Positions 1-4,606 of a stretch of 5,779 nt of DNA are shown one piece after another. How positions within the stretch are numbered: the stretch's first letter is position 1; every line of letters begins with the position of its first letter. Origin of the DNA: Rhodospirillaceae bacterium (GTDB taxonomy: Bacteria; Pseudomonadota; Alphaproteobacteria; Rhodospirillales; Magnetovibrionaceae); NCBI GenBank assembly GCA_002732845.1, contig NVSZ01000036.1, positions 3,973 to 9,751 on the forward strand, written 5' to 3'. The position numbers were made by a program, and so were the translations under genes. The notes under the pieces are model-generated. The model was not told the origin of the DNA. It searched no databases and was given only the letters and a program-made list of their open reading frames with translations.

Positions 1-249
1 GACCGTATTCGCACAGAATACGAAATTCCCGTGCATTTTGAACAAACAGAGCTGTTCACCGCACGCTGGATCGAAGCCGATGATCCTAAACTGTTAAAAG
101 AATTTATGGATACAAATCGCACCAGCACAGGTTTGGATCATGACGGGGCTCCCGTCTATATGGCGCGGAACGCTTGGCATTTGAACAAGGCCACAGACGA
201 CTTTCCAGACATCAAACTGCTGAAAACCAAAGAACAGGCGTTAACGTAA
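1..249 (+). CDS. prfC: Peptide chain release factor 3, C-terminal fragment (5' end outside window)
   Basis: RF3 is the cytoplasmic translational GTPase that recycles RF1/RF2 from the ribosome after peptide release. The frame is open from base 1 (D-R-I-R-T-E-Y), so the GTG at 31 is internal and not a start; 82 residues are visible before the TAA. They align by eye with the C-terminal tail of E. coli RF3: a R-x-x-x-E-Y segment, then T-A-R-W-(I/V)-E (residues 30-35), an acidic and lysine-rich helix ending in E-F, a G-x-P-V-Y-M strand, and a closing (Y/F)-P-D-(I/V)-x-x-x-x-T-(K/R)-E motif. The GTP-binding N-terminal domain lies off the left edge, so integrity of the whole gene cannot be judged. 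The gene converges on a lipoprotein gene with only 8 bases between the stop codons. Identification is from remembered family sequence and is fairly secure. Confidence 0.88.
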   Translation, partial: DRIRTEYEIPVHFEQTELFTARWIEADDPKLLKEFMDTNRTSTGLDHDGAPVYMARNAWHLNKATDDFPDIKLLKTKEQALT

Positions 250-264
250 AACGGGCTTTAACGC
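238..264. terminator. Weak inverted repeat between convergent stops
   Basis: GCGTTAA (238-244) and TTAACGC (258-264) form a perfect 7-bp dyad with a 13-base loop. It spans the last codons of prfC and the last codons of the convergent lipoprotein gene. A hairpin here could help terminate transcription from both sides. The stem is short and AT-rich, the loop is long and neither side has a clear T tract, so it is only a candidate. Confidence 0.22.
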
Positions 265-650
265 GCGCAAATAGACGTCACAAGGACTTTGTTGTTGGCT
301 TTTAATTCGACCCAGATGCGGGTGTCTGATCCCAGCTGGGTGCGCAGTTCTGCAAACATCAAAGGACACGCCAGTTTGGCGACGTGGAGTTGATCCATGC
401 GGGATAATGTTTTGATTCTGTTGACATCTTTTTCTTCCGTCACCAAAACTTGCACCATCACCTTGTCGTCGGGAATGATCGCTTTGACGGACAAAACACG
501 CCAATTGCGGCTGGGTGGGTTTTGACGGTAATGATCGGACACCAGCTTTGCGGCTTTGTTCAGCTGTTCCGTATTATCACCGCACGCACTCAAACCCAAC
601 ATTAATGAAAATGCTGCGGCCATCGATATAAGCGTCTTTTTAATGTTCAT
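258..650 (-). CDS. Small lipoprotein of unknown family
   Basis: The predicted product is a 130-residue lipoprotein of unknown function, exported by Sec and anchored by lipid in the cell envelope. The N-terminus has the full signal layout: M-N-I-K-K, a hydrophobic stretch at about residues 6-20, then the lipobox L-S-A-C with the lipidated cysteine at residue 23. The residue after it is glycine, followed by aspartate. Because D is at +3 rather than +2, the classical inner-membrane retention signal is not clearly present. The mature part is about 108 residues, mixed charged and hydrophobic, with two more cysteines (95 and 128) that could form a disulfide. An in-frame ATG at 656-654 would add Met-Ser. 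I prefer 650 because AGGA (662-659) lies 8 bases before it but only 2 before the ATG at 656. I recognise no domain. The gene is last in the leftward series, after a spacer of about 200 bases that may hold its own promoter. Confidence 0.8.
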   Translation of the reverse strand: MNIKKTLISMAAAFSLMLGLSACGDNTEQLNKAAKLVSDHYRQNPPSRNWRVLSVKAIIPDDKVMVQVLVTEEKDVNRIKTLSRMDQLHVAKLACPLMFAELRTQLGSDTRIWVELKANNKVLVTSICAR

Positions 651-715
651 AGACATGATCCTAAAGCACGAGTGATGACGTGGTTTATCTACAGTCTAAG
701 GTCTATAACTTACTG

Positions 716-758
716 AATCCTTACGTTTTTTGTTTCTCTGTTGGTCAGCGTAAGGATT
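716..758. promoter_or_regulatory. Perfect 10-bp inverted repeat upstream of the lipoprotein gene
   Basis: AATCCTTACG (716-725) is followed after 23 bases by its exact reverse complement CGTAAGGATT (749-758). It lies between the BON gene stop (849) and the lipoprotein start (650), about 66 bases from the latter. The arms are 33 bases apart start to start, close to three helical turns, which would suit two half-sites on one face of the DNA. As RNA it is a long-loop hairpin; no T tract follows it on the minus strand, so an intrinsic terminator is unlikely. Function is inferred only. Confidence 0.4.
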
Positions 759-823
759 AAGGCGTTCGGATCAGTATAAAGCCTTTGCAGGGGAGCGGGA
801 AGGGCGATGGTGCGCCGTTCGTC

Positions 824-843
824 AAGGCCCCCCCCACGGCCCT
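824..843 (-). terminator. Possible 3'-UTR hairpin with a G8 tract after the BON gene
   Basis: On the minus strand, just past the BON stop codon, AGGGCC (843-838) can pair with GGCCTT (829-824). This gives a 6-bp stem with one G-U pair and an 8-base G-rich loop. The same stretch holds an uninterrupted run of eight G (C on the plus strand, 828-835). No T tract follows, so it is not a standard intrinsic terminator. It could act as a 3'-end stabiliser, or be incidental. Confidence 0.22.
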
Positions 844-848
844 CATGC

Positions 849-1448
849 TTATTTGGCCCGAACTTTGGCCCGGTTGGTGACTTTGGTGACACCTTTGATG
901 CCTTTAACAATCCGCGTGGCTTTGTTTTTTTCGTCACCAGACAGGGCGCGACCAAACAAGAACACATGACCACCGACAGAGCGCCAACGGAAATTGGTGA
1001 CGTTCACGCCCTTGCCGTCTAACAACAACGCGTTGGTTTTCTTTTCAATGATGGTGTCATCAACAAAACCTTCGGCGACGCCTTTGTCTTCGTCAGTTTT
1101 TTTATGCACGATGATTTCGTTATAGATTTTTTTCGAATCTTTGGCGGTCTTGGCAATTTTACCCGCCTGAGACTTTTGCGCCTTGGTTTCGACAACGCCC
1201 GTCAACATCACGTCTTGTTCGTAAACATCGGTGGAAACAGAAACAACGTCGGTGCCCATTTCATCGGCAATGGCCGATACGATGGCGGCTTTCAGCTGCA
1301 GATCTTTGCTGATGTCATCGGCGCTGCGATCTTCGGCAATGGCCTCAACCGCACTGGCGATATAACCAAAGGGGTTTAAATCAATGGCATAAGCCGGACT
1401 TGTGACAAAAAGTGCACCCATCAGGGCCATCATCGTTTTGGTACGCAT
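849..1448 (-). CDS. Secreted protein with two BON domains (OsmY-like)
   Basis: The product is a 199-residue predicted periplasmic protein. Residues 1-21 form a Sec signal peptide: basic start M-R-T-K, a hydrophobic core, and a cleavage site after A-Y-A. Two BON domains follow, at about 48-115 and 129-197. Each shows the family pattern of an initial amphipathic helix, a V-x-V-x-(T/N) strand, a hydrophobic strand carrying a central glycine (L-T-G-V-V at 82-86; F-L-F-G-R at 163-167), and a final helix and strand with a conserved G-V/I-x-x-V/I end. BON domains are thought to bind phospholipid or associate with membranes; E. coli OsmY is the osmotically induced example. The start at 1448 is chosen over the upstream in-frame ATG (1490) because it has AGGAG (1462-1458) 9 bases before it and begins a clean signal peptide. 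It lies 61 bases after phoH in the same direction and may be co-transcribed with it. The exact role is unknown. Confidence 0.87.
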   Translation of the reverse strand: MRTKTMMALMGALFVTSPAYAIDLNPFGYIASAVEAIAEDRSADDISKDLQLKAAIVSAIADEMGTDVVSVSTDVYEQDVMLTGVVETKAQKSQAGKIAKTAKDSKKIYNEIIVHKKTDEDKGVAEGFVDDTIIEKKTNALLLDGKGVNVTNFRWRSVGGHVFLFGRALSGDEKNKATRIVKGIKGVTKVTNRAKVRAK

Positions 1449-1462
1449 AAGTTCGCTCTCCT

Positions 1463-1494
1463 TTAAGTTTAGGGCATTCTGCCCGTACACTTAA
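1463..1494 (-). promoter_or_regulatory. Two-part hairpin directly upstream of the BON gene ribosome-binding site
   Basis: In the 61-base phoH-BON spacer the minus strand holds an inner stem GGGCA/TGCCC (1484-1480 with 1476-1472) with a 3-base loop. An outer stem TTAAGT/ACTTAA (1494-1489 with 1468-1463) encloses it, separated by a 4/3 internal loop. The outer stem ends exactly where the AGGAG at 1462-1458 begins. No T tract follows, so it is not an intrinsic terminator. It could tune translation, serve as an RNA processing or stability element between the cistrons, or be a DNA operator. Confidence 0.38.
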
Positions 1495-1509
1495 GGGAGC
1501 GCAATAGTC

Positions 1510-2277
1510 TTAAATCACGGATAGCATTTCTGCGACCAACGGATGACGCACCACGTCTTTTTCCGACAATTTGACGACGCCGACAGATTCCAAAGCTTCC
1601 AATTTTTTCGAAATTTCTGCCAGCCCTGACATGCCGGGCAACAGGTCGGATTGGTCTGGGTCCCCGGTCACTACAATGGTGGAATGCCAGCCCATGCGGG
1701 TCAGCAGCATTTTGATTTGCATGTACGTACAGTTCTGCGCTTCATCAATCACCACAAACGCATTGTTTAAGGTGCGTCCGCGCATAAAGCCCACCGGGGC
1801 AATTTCAATTTCGCCATTTTTCAGCATTGTTTTCATGCTGCGCCCGCCCATGCGGTCGGTCAGAGCATCCAGCAATGGTTTTAAGTACGGGGCGATTTTG
1901 TCTTCCATGTCTCCGGGCAGAAAGCCAAGGGATTCTCCGGCTTCAATCGCGGGGCGGGTGAGAATGATGCGGCCCACTTGACCTTTGGCCAGAGCTTCTA
2001 CCGCCTTGGAAATCGCCAGATAGGTTTTGCCCGTTCCTGCGGGGCCAATCGCCATAACCAAGTTGTACTTGTCGATGGCGTCGATCAATTGCTTTTGGCC
2101 GTCGCTGCGGGGCGCAACGTTTTTAACGTAGCTTTGATCACGGCGTTCGTCTTCGGGCCGAGTGTCTCGGTTCAAGGGGTCCCATTTGGCATCCTTTGGT
2201 CCAGAGCGCAGGGCATGAATGGCAGCAGATGATTTTGCTTGGGGTTGCGAGGCGGAACGACGGCTTTTTTTAGACAT
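1510..2277 (-). CDS. phoH: PhoH-family ATPase (short form)
   Basis: The product is a 255-residue cytoplasmic P-loop ATPase of the PhoH family, related to the RecA-like core of superfamily 1 helicases. Its biochemical substrate is unsettled; RNA-linked roles are proposed. Visible motifs: Walker A G-P-A-G-T-G-K-T (78-85), the T-R-P-A-(I/V)-E-A-G-E-x-L-G-F-L-P-G-D block (107-123), P-x-x-(F/Y)-M-R-G-R-T (161-169), Walker B V-V-I-D-E-A-Q-N (175-182), T-G-D-P-D-Q-S-D-L (204-212) and V-R-H-P-L-V (243-248). The first 55 residues are basic, polar and probably disordered. The KH-like N-terminal domain of the longer YbeZ-type proteins (over 300 residues) is absent, as in E. coli PhoH itself, and no ybeY gene is adjacent. 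The ATG at 2277 is preceded by GGAG with a 6-base gap. The frame stays open upstream to an ATG at 2400, but that codon has no ribosome-binding site and the extra residues are not conserved-looking. A small ORF overlaps its start (see 2270-2422). Confidence 0.92.
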   Translation of the reverse strand: MSKKSRRSASQPQAKSSAAIHALRSGPKDAKWDPLNRDTRPEDERRDQSYVKNVAPRSDGQKQLIDAIDKYNLVMAIGPAGTGKTYLAISKAVEALAKGQVGRIILTRPAIEAGESLGFLPGDMEDKIAPYLKPLLDALTDRMGGRSMKTMLKNGEIEIAPVGFMRGRTLNNAFVVIDEAQNCTYMQIKMLLTRMGWHSTIVVTGDPDQSDLLPGMSGLAEISKKLEALESVGVVKLSEKDVVRHPLVAEMLSVI

Positions 2278-2422
2278 GATATTCTCCGCATTCTTTGAGG
2301 GGTGAAGCACACATGAAAAACGCCCCCGAGGTGGAGGCGTTGGTGAACATAATGATATGAGGTAACAAGAAAGCAGGCTCTGTAACCGTTTGGTTAGCAT
2401 CCGGGGCCGGGTCTACTTGCAT
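2270..2422 (-). CDS. Candidate 50-residue leader ORF overlapping the phoH start
   Basis: This small ORF begins at the ATG 2422-2420 with a strong Shine-Dalgarno AAGGAGAG (2436-2429; AGGAG is 8 bases from the ATG). It runs 50 codons to a TAA at 2272-2270. The stop lies 8 bases inside phoH in another frame (ATGTCTAA), the usual geometry for translational coupling. The peptide starts M-Q-V-D-P-A-P-D and ends E-C-G-E-Y-H-V. It has a moderately hydrophobic middle (F-L-L-P-H-I-I-M-F, residues 18-26) and a second patch G-A-F-F-M-C-A (33-39), but no clear signal peptide or domain. I do not recognise it. Codons 28-36 form the arms of a terminator-like hairpin. It may be a genuine small protein, a regulatory leader peptide, or a chance ORF after a good ribosome-binding site. 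The strength of the ribosome-binding site and the stop/start overlap favour real translation. Confidence 0.5.
   Translation of the reverse strand: MQVDPAPDANQTVTEPAFLLPHIIMFTNASTSGAFFMCASPLKECGEYHV
2316..2341 (-). terminator. Intrinsic-terminator-like hairpin in the phoH leader (possible attenuator)
   Basis: Read on the minus strand, AACGCCTCC (2341-2333), loop ACCTC (2332-2328) and GGGGGCGTT (2327-2319) form a 9-bp stem with one G-U pair. Three more T follow (2318-2316), giving five consecutive T after GCG. This is the form of a Rho-independent terminator. It is 134 bases past the MFS stop and only 39 bases before the phoH ATG, inside the small ORF. It could end MFS transcripts, but ribosomes translating the ORF would prevent folding, which suggests attenuation of phoH. 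Confidence 0.5.
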
Positions 2423-2428
2423 TTTAGT

Positions 2429-2436
2429 CTCTCCTT
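2429..2436 (-). promoter_or_regulatory. Strong ribosome-binding site of the leader ORF
   Basis: On the minus strand the bases read AAGGAGAG, a near-complete anti-16S match, with AGGAG placed 8 bases before the ATG at 2422-2420. It is the best Shine-Dalgarno sequence in the 197-base gap between the MFS and phoH genes and is stronger than that of phoH itself (GGAG). That is why the small ORF downstream of it is called. Confidence 0.6.
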
Positions 2437-2474
2437 AAACGAATCGACTGATAGCTCATTGTAACAAAAAGGCG

Positions 2475-3695
2475 TTAAGGAAGTCTGGACTTTCGCAAAG
2501 CGCGGGCAGGGATCATCACCAACAGTCCCGTGCTGGTGGTGATCATGGCGGCCCCGATGGCAATGGATTCCACCGCCCAGCCGTTGTCCAACAACCATCC
2601 GGCCCACAACGGCGAGACGGCGGTGGACATCACCGCCAGAGACGAGGTGAGGGAACGAATTTTACCCAAATGCCGGACCCCAAACGTTTCGGCCCACGAG
2701 GCACTGAGCAGCACGGTTGAAGCCCCGGTGGTGAGGCCGCCTAGGGCTAAATATAAAGGCACACTCAACGGATGGCTGGTGCTGGCCAGAACCATTAAGG
2801 CGGCGACCTGAGGCCACACAAAAAACGGCAATATGCGTCCGGGTCCAAAGCGGTCGACGAGGTTTCCAGTGGCGAGCGATGAAATCACGGTGGCGGCGGC
2901 AAAGGCCGGGAAACTGGCGGCGATCAGCTCGAAACTCCACCCTTTGGCCTCGGCAATCGCCAGCTGGTGAAAAAACAACCCGGTCATCATAAACGGCCCC
3001 ATCAGGGACGCCGGAACAATCATTTGAAAACGCCAATCGGTGGCGATGGTGCGGCTGGACAGCGTATCGGTTTGACCTTCGCGGGCCAGTTTTTCTTCTA
3101 ACGCTTTGTGGCGTTCGCCGTGGCCTTTTAACAACCACAACACCAAAGGAAGGTGGAACAAAAGGATATAGACACTCATCCAGCCCCAAGCTTCCCGCCA
3201 GTTCATAAACGCCAAGACCATCAGTAATAAGGCCGGGAAGGTCGCTTCGGCGATGGGAAAGCCAAGGCTGACCAAGCTCATGGCGCGGCCCCGGGTTTTG
3301 CTGAAATATCTTGCCTGACTGACCACGGCGGTATGGCGCAACAAACCTTGACCAAACAGGCGAAGCCCCACCAATGCGGCACCCAGCCCCATCAGGGTTT
3401 GGGCAAACGCCATGGTTCCAGCAGACAAGGCAAGGCCGATAAAAATGAGGGCGGTATAAAGACGCAAATCCACGCGATCAATCAACCGTCCCGCCCACAA
3501 GATAATGACCGCACTGATCAGGGTCGCGCTGGAATACACACCGCCAAATTCGGCGTGGCCCAAATTAAAAGTCGTACGGATGTGATCGCCAAACAACGCG
3601 ATGAAAAAGGTCTGACCAAAATTGCTGGCCAACGTGCAGGCCAGGCCAAAACCCAAAAACCGTCGGTTTTTATAAAAAAACTGAAAGGTTTCCAT
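2475..3695 (-). CDS. MFS transporter, substrate unknown
   Basis: The product is a 406-residue inner-membrane transporter of the major facilitator superfamily, the usual length for 12 transmembrane segments. The two halves are visible: hydrophobic segments cover about 13-190 and 225-398, separated by a hydrophilic, charged loop of about 30 residues (191-221). Each half carries a version of MFS motif A in the loop after its second segment: G-R-L-I-D-R-V-D-L-R (69-78) and G-N-L-V-D-R-F-G-P-G-R (277-287). An R-L-F-G-Q-G stretch (112-117) and a Y-F-S-K-T-R-G-R-A-M-S block (130-140) resemble the monocarboxylate/oxalate-formate antiporter-like branch, but I cannot assign a substrate. The ATG follows the stop of the upstream zinc-finger gene with no gap, in the same frame, and has no convincing ribosome-binding site. 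Translation is therefore probably coupled by reinitiation. No clear terminator directly follows the stop; the nearest terminator-like hairpin is in the phoH leader. Confidence 0.9.
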   Translation of the reverse strand: METFQFFYKNRRFLGFGLACTLASNFGQTFFIALFGDHIRTTFNLGHAEFGGVYSSATLISAVIILWAGRLIDRVDLRLYTALIFIGLALSAGTMAFAQTLMGLGAALVGLRLFGQGLLRHTAVVSQARYFSKTRGRAMSLVSLGFPIAEATFPALLLMVLAFMNWREAWGWMSVYILLFHLPLVLWLLKGHGERHKALEEKLAREGQTDTLSSRTIATDWRFQMIVPASLMGPFMMTGLFFHQLAIAEAKGWSFELIAASFPAFAAATVISSLATGNLVDRFGPGRILPFFVWPQVAALMVLASTSHPLSVPLYLALGGLTTGASTVLLSASWAETFGVRHLGKIRSLTSSLAVMSTAVSPLWAGWLLDNGWAVESIAIGAAMITTSTGLLVMIPARALRKSRLP

Positions 3696-4043
3696 TTACC
3701 GTGATGCACAATCGATGCAGGTGGGGACGGCTGGGTTCATATCCAACCGTTTTGTCCCGATTTTTTCGTCACAGGCGACACAATATCCATATTCGCCGTT
3801 TTCTATGCGTTTTAAGGCGGCCTTTACGCGGTTAAATTCAATTTCACGGCGGCGTTCGGTTTCGACCTGCATGGCCTGAATTTGCAAGGCATCCATGCGC
3901 GAAAGGCGGCCAACGCTGGCTTGGTCTAAGGCAACCGCTTGACGGTCCTTTTGCGTGGCTTTGGTATCGTGAATTAATTCGTCACGTTCCGCTAACAGCT
4001 TGGCCTGTAAGGATTTGAGGTCAATATCCGCACGGTTTGTCAT
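3696..4043 (-). CDS. TraR/DksA-type C4 zinc-finger protein
   Basis: The product is a 115-residue protein of the TraR/DksA family. Members bind in the RNA polymerase secondary channel and modulate initiation, often with ppGpp; this one's specific role is unknown. Residues 1-80 are predicted to form a long coiled-coil hairpin: charged helices at about 8-34 and 51-82, with a turn around A-L-D-Q-A-S-V-G-R-L-S-R-M-D (38-51). The D-Q-A at 40-42 sits near the tip and may correspond to the D-x-A tip motif of E. coli DksA, though that alignment is by eye. The C-terminus holds a C4 zinc finger, C88-x2-C91 and C109-x2-C112 with 17 residues between, in the typical G-x-Y-G-Y-C context. It is shorter than E. 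coli DksA (151 residues), like many accessory DksA-like proteins. The ribosome-binding site before the ATG at 4043 is weak (GGA about 10 bases upstream). It is first in the leftward run and its stop abuts the MFS start. Confidence 0.9.
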   Translation of the reverse strand: MTNRADIDLKSLQAKLLAERDELIHDTKATQKDRQAVALDQASVGRLSRMDALQIQAMQVETERRREIEFNRVKAALKRIENGEYGYCVACDEKIGTKRLDMNPAVPTCIDCASR

Positions 4044-4148
4044 GTTTTTAGGTCCAAACGTGTTTTCACAAAAATTTTACTGAAAATGACAGCCAACAAT
4101 ACCCATATCTTAGGGGTATAGTTTCAGAAACAAAAGGAGGGTTTTCTT
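4044..4148. promoter_or_regulatory. Divergent intergenic promoter region
   Basis: This AT-rich 105-base spacer separates the leftward zinc-finger gene from the rightward CBS gene and must hold promoters or 5' leaders for both. Rightward, TATAGT (4117-4122) is a good -10-like box, but no good -35 lies 16-18 bases before it. Leftward, TAAAAT (4079-4074) could be a -10, with a TTGTTG (4099-4094) as a -35-like box at a short 14-base spacing. The weak -35 boxes mean the precise promoter assignments are tentative. Confidence 0.4.
4099..4119. promoter_or_regulatory. Inverted repeat overlapping the CBS gene -10-like box
   Basis: ATACCC (4099-4104) and GGGTAT (4114-4119) are exact inverted 6-base arms with a 9-base centre, a total of 21 bases. 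That is about the size of a dimeric helix-turn-helix operator. The right arm overlaps the TATAGT box at 4117-4122, so a bound protein would block RNA polymerase on the rightward promoter. It is a candidate operator only; no regulator is identified. Confidence 0.35.
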
Positions 4149-4586
4149 ATGTTTGTTAAAACAATTATCGAAGATAAACAACATGGCCTGATCACCATTG
4201 ATCCCACGGCAACAATCAAAGACGTTGCCCAAATGTTTAAGCGGGAACAAATTGGCTTTGCATTGGTTCAAGATGAAAATAAAAAATTGATCGGTACAAT
4301 TTCAGAACGTGATATTATTCATACCCTATCTGAGCGTGTTGATTTAAGCGATGTATTGGTTGCCGAAGTTCTCACCATCAATGTTGTGACGTGCGATATT
4401 AGCGATACATTGGATACGGTGCGCGATATTATGGCGGCGAAACGGACCCGTCATGTTTTGGTTATGGATAAGACGACTTTGGTCGGCATTGTGAGCATCG
4501 GCGATCTGGTAAAACACAGCCTAAACGAATGCCGGGTTGATACCATTGAAATGGTCGATTATATCAATGGGCAGGGTTACCACTGA
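4149..4586 (+). CDS. Stand-alone two-CBS-domain protein
   Basis: The product is a 145-residue cytoplasmic protein made almost wholly of a CBS pair (Bateman module), which typically binds adenine nucleotides and acts as an energy or redox sensor. CBS1 spans about residues 8-62 and ends in L-I-G-T-I-S-E-R-D-I-I (47-57). CBS2 spans about 70-125 and ends in L-V-G-I-V-S-I-G-D-L-V-K (111-122). Both have the conserved G-x-(I/V)-(S)-x-x-D signature in which the aspartate usually contacts ribose hydroxyls. No catalytic or DNA-binding domain is attached; the last 20 residues are a short tail. An excellent ribosome-binding site, AAGGAGG (4134-4140), lies 8 bases before the ATG. A permease gene follows after 20 bases in the same direction, so the two are probably co-transcribed. 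Which ligand or partner it serves is not visible. Confidence 0.9.
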   Translation: MFVKTIIEDKQHGLITIDPTATIKDVAQMFKREQIGFALVQDENKKLIGTISERDIIHTLSERVDLSDVLVAEVLTINVVTCDISDTLDTVRDIMAAKRTRHVLVMDKTTLVGIVSIGDLVKHSLNECRVDTIEMVDYINGQGYH

Positions 4587-4606
4587 TATTAACATAAAGA
4601 GACGCC

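Noticed and set aside
31..249. A separate 72-residue protein starting at the GTG at 31
   Set aside because: The same frame is open to base 1 and the residues before 31 also match the RF3 C-terminal tail, so this is the end of prfC and not a small gene.
710..973. An 87-codon minus-strand ORF running through the G8 tract, as a possible phase-variable gene
   Set aside because: It overlaps the BON gene in another frame, has no ribosome-binding site, and its product is Pro/Gly/Arg-rich without domain character.
1449..1490. A longer BON protein starting at 1490
   Set aside because: The 14 added residues would precede a complete signal peptide, and the ATG at 1448 has AGGAG at 9 bases.
1571..1981. 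A 136-codon plus-strand ORF antisense to phoH
   Set aside because: It lies wholly opposite the conserved ATPase core, with no ribosome-binding site and no recognisable protein features.
2278..2400. A longer PhoH starting at the ATG at 2400
   Set aside because: There is no ribosome-binding site before 2400, the extra residues look unlike coding sequence, and 2277 has GGAG at good spacing.
2466..2474. A T5 run just after the MFS stop as an intrinsic terminator
   Set aside because: No adequate GC-rich stem directly precedes the T run; only a 5-bp AT-rich dyad with a 2-base loop (AAGTC/GACTT) is nearby.
2662..3189. A 175-codon minus-strand ORF inside the MFS gene
   Set aside because: It is a shadow frame of the transporter; its product is rich in Arg, Pro and Val with no recognisable domain.
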